A model generated the notes under the pieces. That model had not been told where the DNA came from and did no database searches. It saw nothing but the letters and a program-made list of their open reading frames with translations. Source: Pelomonas asaccharophilus_A (GTDB lineage Bacteria > Pseudomonadota > Gammaproteobacteria > Burkholderiales > Burkholderiaceae_C). From it: a DNA stretch of 64,000 bases. The stretch's first letter is position 1. Every line of letters begins with the position of its first letter. Positions 32,841-41,793 of this stretch are shown piece after piece. The DNA is taken from positions 124,001 through 188,000 of the forward strand of contig NZ_JAVDXV010000010.1 in NCBI RefSeq assembly GCF_031458115.1, given 5' to 3'. Both the position numbers and the translations under genes were made by a program.

Positions 32841-35399
32841 TCAGTAGCGCAGCAGCGCGAGGAGAGCCGCCCGGGGCGGGCGTGCGGATGAGGACAGCGA
32901 CTGCAGTTCGGCGCGGGCCCGCGCCGCGTCGCTTCGAGTGGCCAGCGCCTCGGCGTACTGCGCCAGCGCGGCCTGGGCTCGCGGTCTGGCGTCGGCCGAC
33001 AAGGCCCATGCGGCGACGGCGGCCAGCGCCCGCGCGCGCAGCCGGTCGGGGTGCTCCGGTGGAAGGCCCACATCGGCCGCGGCCTCGGCGTCACCGAGGC
33101 GCTGCTGTGCGGCGGCACTCTGACCCAGTTCCAAGTGGGCGAGGCCCAGCAGCGCCAGGCCCAGCCAGCGGTCGGCCGGGTCTGATACGCCGCGCGCCTC
33201 GGCTTTCAACAGCAGGTCCAGCGCCTGCTGCGGGCGGGCGCGCCGCAGCTCGGCCTCGCCCAGCAGCAGCAGCGCGCGCCAGGCGGTGGTCGACGCCGGG
33301 TCGGCCGAGAAGTGCGTCCAGGCGGCGCGCATTCGGGGCTCGGCTGGCGCGAGCTGGCCGGCCCGCACCTCCAGCCGCGCCAGGATCAGGCCCAGCAGCG
33401 GCACGGTGTCCGGGTCGGACGCGGTGGCGGCGAGTGACAAGGCCTGCCGCGCCTGCGCCAGCGCGGCGTCGGGCATGCCGTGATGGAACAGCGCCGTGGC
33501 CCACCAGGCCCGGGCGTACAGCGTGTGCGTGTGTGCGTCACCCATCACGCGGGCCAGCGTCTGCACCGCGTCGCGCAGCAGCGGCACGGCTTGCGCGTAG
33601 CGGCCCAGCTCCACCTCCAGCGTGGCGGCTGACAGGCGGGCCACGGCGGCGTCCACGGGGCGCGAGGACTCGGTCGCCGCGGCGACGGCGGCAAACCAGC
33701 GCCGTGCTTCGCCCCAGCGACCCTGGGCGCGCGCCACGGCGGCGAGCAGGTCGGCCGCCTTCACGTAGCTGCGGTGCTGCGCGGAGTACCGCGCCAGCGC
33801 TTCCTCGGTGGTCCGGGTCAGCAGCGAGCGGGCTTCGTCGAGGCGGCCGGCGTCCAGCGCCATCTCGCCCAGGCTCGCCCGCGCGAACAGCGCGAACTCG
33901 TCATGGCCCGATGCCGCGAGGCTGCGCAGCAGCGGTTCGGCCTGTGCGCCTTCGCCCTGTTGACGCAGCACCGTGGCCAGCTCGAATGCCACCTCGCGCT
34001 GCCCGGGTGCGTCCGGCCGACCCTGCTGCTCCGCATGGGCGCGGCTGATCTGCAGTGCCTCGCGGGCCAGCACGGCATCGCCGTTCTGCACCAGCAGCAG
34101 CCCCAGCGGCCGCGCCGCCTCGGCCAGCAGCGCCGGGTCGTCGGCCAGCCGCCGCTTGGCCTCGGCCCAGCTGCGCTGCAGCAGTTCGATCATGGGCACC
34201 GTGGCGCTGCCCGACGCGTCGGGGCTCAGCCCCGTCAGCAGCTCGGTCAGCACGCTCTGCACGCGCCGCGTGCGCTCGGCCTCGCGGCGCGCTTGCTGCC
34301 ATTGCCAGGTCGCGGCCGTCACGCCGGCCAGCAGGCTGGCCAGCACCAGGGCGAGGGCGGCGAGCTGCAGCCGGTAGCGGCGCGCGAAGCGGGTGGCGCG
34401 GTAGGCCAGCGAGTCGGGCCGCGCGCGCAGCGGCTGGTGGTCCAGCAGGCGGCGCACGTCGTCGGCCAGCTCGCCGGCGCCGGCGTAGCGCTGCGGCGCG
34501 GCCTCCTTCAACGCGCGGGTGACGATCCAGCCGGCCTCGCCGCGCAGCGCCGGGCCGGGCTCGCGCGAACCGGTCAGCAGCAGGCACAGCAGCCGCCCCA
34601 GCGCGAACACGTCGGTGGCGGTGCTGACCGGCTCGCCGCGCAGTTGCTCGGGCGCGGCGTACTCGGGCGTCAGGCCGGCGGCGGCCTGCTGCGTCAGCTC
34701 GGTGTTGTCGTCGCCGGCCAGCAGCTTGGCGACGCCGAAGTCCAGCAGCTTCACGTCGCCATTGCCGGTCACGAGGATGTTGCCGGGCTTGAGGTCGCGG
34801 TGCACCACCAGTTGCGTGTGCGCATGGGCCACCGCGTCGCAGACCTGCAGGAACAGCCGAAGCCGCGCGAGTGTGTCCAGATGGCGTGCGTCGCACCAGG
34901 CGTCGATGCGCTGGCCGTCCACCAGCTCCAGCACCAGGTAGCGCGTGGTCAGGCCGCCCAGCTGCGCTTCGCCGATGTCCAGCAGCCGCGCGATGTGCGG
35001 GTGGGTCAGCCGCGCCAGCAGCTCGCCCTCGCGCCGGAAGCGTGAGCGCGCCGCCTCGCCGCGCCAGGGGCTGTGCAGCAGCTTGATGGCGGCCTCGCCC
35101 TGGTGCGCGCCGTCGCTGCGCCGCGCGCGCCAGACCTCTCCCATGCCGCCGCTGCCCAACGGCTCGACCAATGTCCAGGCGCCCAGCACCTGGCCGGCCA
35201 GCTCGGGCGCGATCGGCAGCTGTGCCGGCTCGGCGAGAAAGGCCCGCGCGTCGGCGGCGAGGTCGGCGTTGATGAGCGCCTGCAGCCGGTCGCGCTGCGC
35301 GGGCTTCAGCCGCGCGAGCAGGGCTTGGCGCTCGGCCGGCGTGGCGTCCTGCCAGTCATCGAAGGCCGCCAGCGCGCCGGCCTGGTCGGCGGTGTTCAC
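32841..35399 (-). CDS. Transmembrane Ser/Thr protein kinase with TPR tail, 852 aa
   Basis: An STPK with an intact N-lobe loop (GSGGMGEV, 82-89), catalytic Lys K106 (AAIK), HRDLKPGN with D202, DFG with D220, and APE-like AAPEQ. An N-terminal acidic part of 70 residues (ATPAERQALLARLKPAQRD) precedes the kinase domain. One membrane helix at about 344-362 is followed by a TWQWQQARREAERTR segment and a long C-terminal helical TPR-like region. A GTG start overlaps the sigma-factor stop (ACGTGA), so the two are coupled. A near-equal paralog lies at 60530-63091. Confidence 0.94.
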   Translation of the reverse strand: MNTADQAGALAAFDDWQDATPAERQALLARLKPAQRDRLQALINADLAADARAFLAEPAQLPIAPELAGQVLGAWTLVEPLGSGGMGEVWRARRSDGAHQGEAAIKLLHSPWRGEAARSRFRREGELLARLTHPHIARLLDIGEAQLGGLTTRYLVLELVDGQRIDAWCDARHLDTLARLRLFLQVCDAVAHAHTQLVVHRDLKPGNILVTGNGDVKLLDFGVAKLLAGDDNTELTQQAAAGLTPEYAAPEQLRGEPVSTATDVFALGRLLCLLLTGSREPGPALRGEAGWIVTRALKEAAPQRYAGAGELADDVRRLLDHQPLRARPDSLAYRATRFARRYRLQLAALALVLASLLAGVTAATWQWQQARREAERTRRVQSVLTELLTGLSPDASGSATVPMIELLQRSWAEAKRRLADDPALLAEAARPLGLLLVQNGDAVLAREALQISRAHAEQQGRPDAPGQREVAFELATVLRQQGEGAQAEPLLRSLAASGHDEFALFARASLGEMALDAGRLDEARSLLTRTTEEALARYSAQHRSYVKAADLLAAVARAQGRWGEARRWFAAVAAATESSRPVDAAVARLSAATLEVELGRYAQAVPLLRDAVQTLARVMGDAHTHTLYARAWWATALFHHGMPDAALAQARQALSLAATASDPDTVPLLGLILARLEVRAGQLAPAEPRMRAAWTHFSADPASTTAWRALLLLGEAELRRARPQQALDLLLKAEARGVSDPADRWLGLALLGLAHLELGQSAAAQQRLGDAEAAADVGLPPEHPDRLRARALAAVAAWALSADARPRAQAALAQYAEALATRSDAARARAELQSLSSSARPPRAALLALLRY

Positions 35400-35944
35400 G
35401 TTTGGAGAGCGTCGAACAGGAAGGCGCGCGCCTTGCGCCAGTCGCGCTTCACGGTGGGCACCGAAACGCCCAGCGCGTCGGCGATCTCCTCCAGATCCAG
35501 CCCGCCGAAGAAGCGCATCTCGACGACCTGGTGCGCGCGGCCGTCGGCGCGTTCCAGCGTCTGCAGCACGTCGTCCAGCTTCAGCACGTCGGGCGGCGCC
35601 AATTGCTCCAGCGCCGTGGTGGACAGCGTGACCTGCGCGCCGCCGCCGCGCTTGTCGGCACGGCGTTCGCGCAGGTGGTCCACGATGACGCTGCGCATGA
35701 CCTTGCTCGCGTGCGCAAAGAACTGCGCGCGGTGCAGCGCCCCTTCGCGGCCCGCGCTTTTCAGCCACACCTCATGGATCAGCGCGGCCGGCTCCAGCGT
35801 CATGGGGGCGTGGCCCGCGAGATGACTTCGTGCCAGCCGCTTCAGCTCCGGATAGAGCGCCGTGTAGAGCCGGTCGCGGGCCAGCGCGTCACCGCCGGCC
35901 AGGGCGGTCAGCAGCCCGGTGATCTCGCTGGGTTCCGTCGTCAT
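35396..35944 (-). CDS. ECF-type RNA polymerase sigma factor, 182 aa
   Basis: Sigma-70 regions 2 and 4 of the ECF type: ARDRLYTALYPELKRLARSH (region 2), EPAALIHEVWLKSAGR, then LERADGRAHQVVEMRFFGGL and the HTH LEEIADALGVSVPTVKRDW. It fits the short ECF group often next to STPK genes. The start at 35944 (MTTEPSEITGLL) is preferred over upstream Met codons because family members begin near this point. It is co-transcribed with the kinase and the secreted peptide. The likely logic is kinase-dependent activation in place of an anti-sigma factor. Confidence 0.88.
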   Translation of the reverse strand: MTTEPSEITGLLTALAGGDALARDRLYTALYPELKRLARSHLAGHAPMTLEPAALIHEVWLKSAGREGALHRAQFFAHASKVMRSVIVDHLRERRADKRGGGAQVTLSTTALEQLAPPDVLKLDDVLQTLERADGRAHQVVEMRFFGGLDLEEIADALGVSVPTVKRDWRKARAFLFDALQT

Positions 35945-36005
35945 GGCGCCATGCTGGTGCGCGTGCGCGGGCGAGGCCATCCCCAGCTTGGCGACAATCC
36001 GCGCC

Positions 36006-36257
36006 ATGAGTGAAAACCAAGCCCCCCGCCCGGAACTGCCCGATCACCTCAGCGTGGACCCGCGCAGCCCCCATCACGTCGCCGCCGTGTTCGAGCACGA
36101 CATCGGCATCCGCTTCAACGGCAAGGAGCGCCACGACGTCGAGGAATACTGCATCAGCGAAGGCTGGATCAAGGTGCCGGCCGGCAAGACGCTGGACCGC
36201 AAGGGCCGGCCGTTGTGCATCAAGCTCAAGGGGCAGGTCGAGGCGTTCTACCGTTGA
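36006..36257 (+). CDS. DUF3297-family small protein, 83 aa
   Basis: Small soluble protein with the family pattern LPDHLSVDPRSPHHVAAVF, then GIRFNGKERHDVEEYC and WIKVPAGKTLDRKGRPLCI. Known as glutathione-peroxidase-associated or RNA-binding-like in some databases, but without a settled function. It is divergent from the sigma factor and converges with the P450 operon, with a structured repeat in between. Confidence 0.88.
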   Translation: MSENQAPRPELPDHLSVDPRSPHHVAAVFEHDIGIRFNGKERHDVEEYCISEGWIKVPAGKTLDRKGRPLCIKLKGQVEAFYR

Positions 36258-36263
36258 AGAGTT

Positions 36264-36453
36264 GAAGCCCCTCACCCGGTTTCGCCACGCTGAACGCGGG
36301 CGACCTGGTCGGTCTTGCAGACCGCGCAGCCGACAGAGCGGCTGATCTTCGGCAGGCACGGCAAGTCCTCGGGACGGCGATGCTTGCGGCATCGAGCCGC
36401 AAGCACATCGCCAGACGGGCCGGCTTGGGAGCGGCCCGGCGCTCGACCCGAAA
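36264..36453. repeat. Structured intergenic repeat (interrupted copy)
   Basis: The halves at 36264-36301 and 36417-36453 match, in order, the intact element at 44586-44656 (opposite strand). They are separated by 115 bp, with GGGC present at both junctions. The inserted segment contains hairpins CGGTCT-TGC-AGACCG and a longer one around CTTGCGGC/GCCGCAAG. It lies between convergent genes and may act as a bidirectional terminator. Confidence 0.75.
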
Positions 36454-36462
36454 GCGATCGCG

Positions 36463-36849
36463 TTATCGCAAGGACAGCAACACCAGCACTGCGGCCGTCC
36501 ACAGCGCTACCCAGCCCGGGTGCCGGCCGCGGTTGCTCCACAGCACCAGCGTGCCGCCGGCCGCCAGCGCAAGCGCCACGCCCTGCTCGATGACGCCGCC
36601 CGACGCGGCCCGTGCGGCCGGCTGGGCCAGCCACAGCAGCAGCGCGGCCAGCGCCCAGCCCAGCACGGTGACAAGGTGCCAGTTGGCCCACAGGATGCGC
36701 GTCTGGAAGCCGCGCAGCACCGGCTGCCCGCCGCTGGGCACCACGCCGCGGCGGCGCAGCGCGCGGAAGATCATCAGCTCGCCGCCCACCGAATGGGCCA
36801 GCCCGGTCAGCGCGACGACGGCCGCTGCGGCGACCAGCCAGGCGTTCAT
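36463..36849 (-). CDS. Small membrane protein in the P450 operon, 128 aa
   Basis: Four hydrophobic stretches (WLVAAAAVVALTGLAHSVGG, ANWHLVTVLGWALAALLLWL, GVALALAAGGTLVLW, WVALWTAAVLVLLSL). The pattern is like small inner-membrane proteins of unknown function. The ATG overlaps the P450 stop by ATGA. Possibly a partner or anchoring subunit for the P450 pathway; this is by position only. Confidence 0.72.
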   Translation of the reverse strand: MNAWLVAAAAVVALTGLAHSVGGELMIFRALRRRGVVPSGGQPVLRGFQTRILWANWHLVTVLGWALAALLLWLAQPAARAASGGVIEQGVALALAAGGTLVLWSNRGRHPGWVALWTAAVLVLLSLR

Positions 36850-38201
36850 GCCGCCCTCCGTGCCGTGAGCCGCAGGCGCAGCGGCGCTTCGGGGCGCAGC
36901 GTGACCGCCATGCGCGGCACCGGCGCATCGCCCGCCGCGGCCAGCTCGAAGCGCTGCAGCAGCAGCGCCGCGATCAGCGTCATCTCCAGCACCGCGAAGT
37001 GCTGGCCCAGGCACACGCGCGGCCCCAGGCCGAACGGGATGTAGGCGCCGCGCGGGATGGCATGCGCCGCATCACCGAGGAAGCGCTCGGGCTTGAAGGC
37101 CAGCGGCTCCTCGGGCCACCAGCGCGGGTCGCGGTGCAGCAGCCAGGGCGTCACGCGCACCAGCGTTCGCGCCGGCAAGTGCACGCCGGCCAGCGTGATG
37201 TCGCGTGTCAGCCTCCGCGTCAGCAGCGCGGCAACGGGCGGGTACAGCCGCATGGCCTCCTTCAGCGTGGCGGACAGCCAGGGCAGGGCGGTGGCGTCGT
37301 CGGCCGTCGGCACGCGGCCTTGCAGCACGGCGTCCACCTCGGCGCGCACGCGTTGCTGCACGTCGGGATGGGTCGCCAGCAGCCAGCTCCACCACAGCAG
37401 CGCGGTCGCGCTGGTCTCGTGGCCGGCCTGGAAACTGACCATGCACTGGTCATACACCTCCTGGGGCGACAAGGCCTCGCCCGTGGCCTCGTCGCGCAGC
37501 GCCAGCAACATGCCCAGCAGGTCGCCGCGCGAGGCGTCGTCGCTGCGGCGGGAATCGATATGCCGGCGCAGCAGGCCGTGCAGCAAGCGCTCGGCGTGGC
37601 GCTTGGCGGCCTTGCCGGGCAGCGGCAGCCAGTCGGGCAGCGTGACCGGCCAGAACATCTCGGCCAGCGCCGTCTCGCTGAGCACCTGCACGGCGCGGGC
37701 CGCGGCCGCCGTGTCGGTGCCTATGGGCGCGCTGAACAGCGTGCGCGAGATGACATCCATCGTCAGGTGGCTGAACAGCGCGTCCATCGCGACCTCCCCG
37801 GGGCGCACGGCGTCCAGCCCGGTAGCCGCCGCCTCGGTCATCAGCGCCGCATAGCCGGCCACGCGCTTGGGCGTGAACGCCTGCATCAGCATGCGGCGCT
37901 GGCGCTGCCAGGTGTCGCCCTCGGTGACCAGCACGGACTTGCCCATCAGCCCCTCGAACACCTCGGGCCCGCGCTCCCAGCGGATCAGCGCGTCGGCGTG
38001 GTCCACCATGGCCTCGCGCACCAGCTCGGGCGAGAACAGGTCCACCGCGCGCTCATTGAACAGCCGGTGGCCGGCGAAGTCGCCCAGCGGGCGTTGCGCA
38101 GCGACAAAGGCCAGGTAGTCACGGCGCATGGCCACCAAGGAGGGCAGGCCCCACCAGCGAACGGGGTGGGCGGGCAGGTCGTTCCAGGTCAGGCTTGTCA
38201 T
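36846..38201 (-). CDS. Cytochrome P450, 451 aa
   Basis: Heme monooxygenase. I-helix A-G-H-E-T (259-263), K-helix E-x-x-R (E315-R318), PERF (371-374) and heme-binding FGLGPRVCLG with C397. The length and absence of a membrane anchor fit a soluble bacterial class, closer to the CYP4-like/fatty-acid type by the TKR-L and R-Y-P-P (LYPPVAALLTRR) pattern. No ferredoxin or reductase is adjacent, so it must use partners elsewhere. An AraC-family gene lies in the opposite direction about 300 bp away. Confidence 0.94.
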   Translation of the reverse strand: MTSLTWNDLPAHPVRWWGLPSLVAMRRDYLAFVAAQRPLGDFAGHRLFNERAVDLFSPELVREAMVDHADALIRWERGPEVFEGLMGKSVLVTEGDTWQRQRRMLMQAFTPKRVAGYAALMTEAAATGLDAVRPGEVAMDALFSHLTMDVISRTLFSAPIGTDTAAAARAVQVLSETALAEMFWPVTLPDWLPLPGKAAKRHAERLLHGLLRRHIDSRRSDDASRGDLLGMLLALRDEATGEALSPQEVYDQCMVSFQAGHETSATALLWWSWLLATHPDVQQRVRAEVDAVLQGRVPTADDATALPWLSATLKEAMRLYPPVAALLTRRLTRDITLAGVHLPARTLVRVTPWLLHRDPRWWPEEPLAFKPERFLGDAAHAIPRGAYIPFGLGPRVCLGQHFAVLEMTLIAALLLQRFELAAAGDAPVPRMAVTLRPEAPLRLRLTARRAA

Positions 38202-38497
38202 GGTGGCGATGTTGCGCTCTGCGACCGGATCGGGTCTTGAACGAATGCGACACTCAACCCAGAGCTGGCAGCTGACCGCTCGCTACTCCGCGAGGGCCTC
38301 GAAGCGTCAAGACCTTGCCTACCGGATGATGTTTGCCACTTCGATCATGATCGCTACGCACCCGCTGGTCTGGCGCTTCGGGTCGCTGGCGGCGTTGCTC
38401 CTCCTTGCGGGCGCGAGCCCGCGTCGTCGTCTCGCCTTGCCACCAACCCGCCTCGCCCGCCCCTCGGGCGCGCCCAGCTGCCAGCTCTAGGTTTCGC
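38202..38497. other. Intergenic region between P450 and AraC-type gene
   Basis: About 300 bp containing the start regions of two divergent genes. It has a lower-G+C patch (about 38319-38356) and a 12-bp palindrome CGATCATGATCG (38342-38353), a candidate regulator site. Open frames running through it lack a ribosome site. No conserved gene is recognised. Confidence 0.45.
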
Positions 38498-39349
38498 ATG
38501 ACGCAGGACGAAGCCACCCGGCTCTGGCTGCCGCCGCTGGCGCTGGCCGGCTGCGTGCGCGCCGTGATGCTGCGCGACACGCGCGGACGCGCGCTGGATG
38601 CCGTGCAGCGCGAGAACTACTTTCCCGCCACGCCGCTGGTCAGCCTGTTCTGGTGGCTGGAGGGCGGCAGCGAATGGCTGGCCCGGCCGGGGTTTTCGCA
38701 GCCGCCGCCCGAGCATTGGCACGCGCCCGTCATGCTGGGCGGGCCGTTCACGCTGCCCTCGCACACGCGCAACCCGGGCGACATGCGCGCCTTCAAGCTG
38801 CTGATGCTGCCGGACGCGTTCACCGCGCTGACCGGCATCGCACTGGGTGGCCTGGTGAACCGCATCGTCGATCCCCGCGAGCTGCTGCCGCCCGACTGGC
38901 GCGACTGGTTGGCAGCCATGTCCGCCGCCGCCGACGACGACGCGCGCCTGCAGTTGCTGCAGGCCTTCCTGCTGCCGCGCTGGCAGGCGCTGGGCGCACG
39001 CCGTCCCAGCCACCGCTACGCCGACTGGACCGAGGCGCTGGCCGTGCGCGCGGCCACCAGCGCGGCCGGCCGCAGCCTGCGCCAGCTGGAGCGCCGCATC
39101 AAGGCCTGGGCCGGCGTGCCGCTGCGCGAGCTGCGCGCGGTGTCGCGCGCCGAGCGGGCCTTCTATGCGGTCGCGGCGGCCGAGCGGCAGCCCGGCTTCA
39201 ACTGGGCCGACATCGCCGCCGAGACCGACTACGCCGACCAGTCCCACCTGTGCCGCGAGACGCGCCGGCTGACCGGCTTCAGCCCCGAGGAGTTGCGCTG
39301 CCGCATGCGCAGCGAAGAGGCGTTCTGGCCCTACCGGCTGTGGCGCTGA
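38498..39349 (+). CDS. AraC-family transcriptional regulator, 283 aa
   Basis: A C-terminal double-HTH AraC domain is visible: SLRQLERRIKAWAGVPLREL, then FNWADIAAETDYADQSHLCR and RRLTGFSPEELR. The N-terminal 170 residues are a divergent sensor domain (NYFPATPLVSLFWWLEGG). The ATG at 38498 was chosen because the frame upstream is Arg/Pro-rich and unlike a protein. It may control the divergent P450 operon. Confidence 0.87.
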   Translation: MTQDEATRLWLPPLALAGCVRAVMLRDTRGRALDAVQRENYFPATPLVSLFWWLEGGSEWLARPGFSQPPPEHWHAPVMLGGPFTLPSHTRNPGDMRAFKLLMLPDAFTALTGIALGGLVNRIVDPRELLPPDWRDWLAAMSAAADDDARLQLLQAFLLPRWQALGARRPSHRYADWTEALAVRAATSAAGRSLRQLERRIKAWAGVPLRELRAVSRAERAFYAVAAAERQPGFNWADIAAETDYADQSHLCRETRRLTGFSPEELRCRMRSEEAFWPYRLWR

Positions 39350-39388
39350 CTTCTGGCTGAACCGGCCGTCCCGCCTAGACTCCGGCCC

Positions 39389-40177
39389 ATGAAGCGGGCG
39401 TTGGGGGCGGGGCTGGTGTGGTGCGCGGCGGCGTCGGCCGCCGCCTGCCCGACGCCGCTGCGCGTCGGCTTCAACGACACCGCGACGCCGCCTGGCCTGA
39501 TGGGCCAGGGCACGCAGTTCGAGGAGCCGCCCGGCTGGGAAGTCGACGCGGTGCGCGATGCGCTGAAGCGCCTGGGCTGCAAGGCCGAGCTGATCCGCCT
39601 GCCGGGCCGGCGGCTCACGGCGTCGCTGACGCAGGGCAGCATCGACTTCGCGCTGCTGTACGGCGTGACTCCGGAGCGCCTGGCCGCGCTGCGCTTTCCG
39701 CTCGACGCGCAGGGCCGGCCCGACCTGGCCTGGGCGCCGGTGTTCGGCAACCTGATGCTGTTCGGCCGGCCGGGCACGGCCGCCGATGCCGGCTGGGATG
39801 GCCGGCACCTGGCCGCTCACTGGCGCGTGGGCGTCATCGCCGGCTCCGTGCAGGAGACGCTGGCCCGCGAGCGCGGCTGGCAGGTGGAGCCGGTGGCGGC
39901 GCTGGACAGCGAGGTGGCCATGTTGCGCGCGGGTCGTTTCGACCTGCTGCTGACCACGCGCGAGGCGCTGGTGCCCGAGCAGCGTGCGGGGCTGGTGGAG
40001 TGGTCGCGGCCGGTGGCACGGCTCGCCTACTTCATGCCGGCCGCGCCGGCCTTCGAGAAGCGCCATCCGGCGTGGACGCGCAGCTTCTGGAACGAGTTCT
40101 GCCGCGCGGTGCGCCGGGCGGAGCCGGATGTCCGTCCGGCGGACTGCGGCATCGTTCCGGTGGCCGCGGTGCGGTGA
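39389..40177 (+). CDS. Periplasmic solute-binding protein (family 3-like), 262 aa
   Basis: Signal peptide (RALGAGLVWCAAASAAA) followed by PTPLRVGFNDTATPPGLMG, which opens like the Bac_3 binding-protein family. The fold continues with WEVDAVRDALKRLGCKAELI, TQGSIDFALLYGVTPERLAALRF and RAGRFDLLLTTREALV. There are no adjacent ABC membrane subunits, so it may be a stand-alone sensor-type protein. Three Cys (C20, C63 and C253) lie in the mature part. Confidence 0.78.
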   Translation: MKRALGAGLVWCAAASAAACPTPLRVGFNDTATPPGLMGQGTQFEEPPGWEVDAVRDALKRLGCKAELIRLPGRRLTASLTQGSIDFALLYGVTPERLAALRFPLDAQGRPDLAWAPVFGNLMLFGRPGTAADAGWDGRHLAAHWRVGVIAGSVQETLARERGWQVEPVAALDSEVAMLRAGRFDLLLTTREALVPEQRAGLVEWSRPVARLAYFMPAAPAFEKRHPAWTRSFWNEFCRAVRRAEPDVRPADCGIVPVAAVR

Positions 40178-40335
40178 GCCCCTCGTCCAAACGGTACGTT
40201 GGCCGGGACCGCTCTGCGGCCAGCGGCCGCAGAGCTTCGTCAGGCACAGGCCGTCCACTGGACGCCCTGTGTCCGGCCTCAGCCACCGAGGGGACGCGCT
40301 CGGCCCGCAAACCCCGTCGGTCCGCTTAGCTTGGA
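40178..40335. repeat. Complex structured intergenic repeat
   Basis: A strong hairpin GCTCTGCGGCC/GGCCGCAGAGC with an AGC loop (40211-40235), a second small stem GTCCA/TGGAC, and outer arms CCCCTCG/CGAGGGG that could close a cruciform. It lies between two genes on the same strand. No gene is seen in it. Confidence 0.6.
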
Positions 40336-40379
40336 GGCGGCGCCACAATGATGGCTTCGTTTACCAACGGAGTCTGAAC

Positions 40380-41558
40380 ATGTCCGATGCCATCGTCATC
40401 GTGTCCGCCGCCCGCACCCCCATCGGCGGCCTGCTGGGTGATTTCGCCGCGCTTGCCGGCTGGGAACTGGGCGCCATCGCCATCAAGGCCGCGGTCGAGC
40501 GTGCCGGCGTGCCCGGTGATGCCGTCAATGAAGTGCTGATGGGCAACTGCCTGATGGCCGGCCAGGGCCAGGCGCCCGCCCGCCAGGCGCTGCGCCGCGC
40601 CGGCCTGCCCGACTCGGCCGGTGCCGTGACGATGAGCAAGATGTGCGGCTCCGGCATGCGCACGATGATGTTCGCCCACGACATGCTGGCGGCCGGCAGC
40701 GCCGACGTCATGGTGGCCGGCGGCATGGAGAGCATGACCAACGCGCCGCACCTGATGTTCGCGCGCAAGGGCATCAAGTACGGCGCCAGCGCCGTGTTCG
40801 ACCACATGGCCATCGACGGCCTGGAAGACGCCTACGAGCGCGGCAAGGCCATGGGCGTGTTCGCCGAGCAGTGCGTGTCCAAGTACAGCTTCAGCCGCGA
40901 GGCCATGGACCAGTACGCCATCGCGTCCACGCAGCGCGCCAAGGCCGCCAACGAGGACGGCAGCTTCGACTGGGAGATGGCGCCGGTGACGATCAGCTCG
41001 CCCAAGGGTGACACCGTCGTCAAGTTCGACGAACAGCCCTTCAAGGCCAAGCTCGACAAGATCCCGACGCTGAAGCCCGCGTTCAAGAAGGACGGCGCGA
41101 TCACCGCCGCCACCTCGTCCAGCATCTCCGACGGCGCTGCCGCGCTGGTGCTGATGCGCGAGAGCACGGCCAAGGCGCGCGGCCTCACGCCCATCGCCCG
41201 CATCGTCAGCCACGCCGTGCACGCGCAGGCGCCCGACTGGTTCACGACCGCGCCGGTGGGTGCCATCCAGAAGGCGCTGGCCAAGGCGGGCTGGCAGGCT
41301 TCTGAAGTGGACCTGTGGGAAGTCAACGAGGCCTTCGCCGCCGTCACGATGGCCGCGATGGCCGAGTTCAAGCTGCCGCACGACATCGTCAACGTGCACG
41401 GTGGCGCGGTGGCGCTGGGCCACCCGATCGGCGCCAGCGGCGCGCGCATCGTCGTCACGCTGCTGGGCGCGCTGAAGAAGCGCGGCCTGAAGCGGGGCAT
41501 GGCGGCGCTGTGCATCGGTGGCGGCGAGGCGACGGCGATGGCGATCGAAATGCTCTGA
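40380..41558 (+). CDS. Acetyl-CoA acetyltransferase (thiolase), 392 aa
   Basis: Thiolase that condenses two acetyl-CoA or cleaves acetoacetyl-CoA. Active-site C89 lies in MSKMCGSGM; the C-terminal His (NVHGGAVALGHPIGASG) and Cys (LCIGGGEATA) are both present. The protein is full length for a degradative/biosynthetic type. SD GGAG precedes the start at 40380. It is not next to other beta-oxidation genes, so its pathway (leucine end product, PHB, or fatty acids) cannot be fixed. Confidence 0.93.
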   Translation: MSDAIVIVSAARTPIGGLLGDFAALAGWELGAIAIKAAVERAGVPGDAVNEVLMGNCLMAGQGQAPARQALRRAGLPDSAGAVTMSKMCGSGMRTMMFAHDMLAAGSADVMVAGGMESMTNAPHLMFARKGIKYGASAVFDHMAIDGLEDAYERGKAMGVFAEQCVSKYSFSREAMDQYAIASTQRAKAANEDGSFDWEMAPVTISSPKGDTVVKFDEQPFKAKLDKIPTLKPAFKKDGAITAATSSSISDGAAALVLMRESTAKARGLTPIARIVSHAVHAQAPDWFTTAPVGAIQKALAKAGWQASEVDLWEVNEAFAAVTMAAMAEFKLPHDIVNVHGGAVALGHPIGASGARIVVTLLGALKKRGLKRGMAALCIGGGEATAMAIEML

Positions 41559-41613
41559 GAGCACGGCGATCACCTCTGCCGGCCCTGACCGGAGCACAGG
41601 GATACTCACCCCT

Positions 41614-41793
41614 GTGCGTCATTTCATCCTCCTCTTCGTGCTGGCCCTGGCGGCCTACGGCCTGTGGCAGCTGGGCAGCCGCCACACCCTCAATCGCTGG
41701 GCGCGCCACGGTATTCGCCTGGCGGCGATCGCGGCCGTGCTGCTGGCCGCGCTGGTCGTCGCCTATCACTCCAACGCGCTGAAAGTTCTATGA
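41614..41793 (+). CDS. Very small membrane protein ahead of SPFH gene, 59 aa
   Basis: GTG start. Two hydrophobic helices (HFILLFVLALAAYGLWQL and IRLAAIAAVLLAALVVAYH) with a basic loop between them (SRHTLNRWARHG). The stop overlaps the next ATG (ATGA), so it is co-translated with the SPFH lipoprotein. It may be a small membrane partner of that protein. Confidence 0.62.
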   Translation: MRHFILLFVLALAAYGLWQLGSRHTLNRWARHGIRLAAIAAVLLAALVVAYHSNALKVL

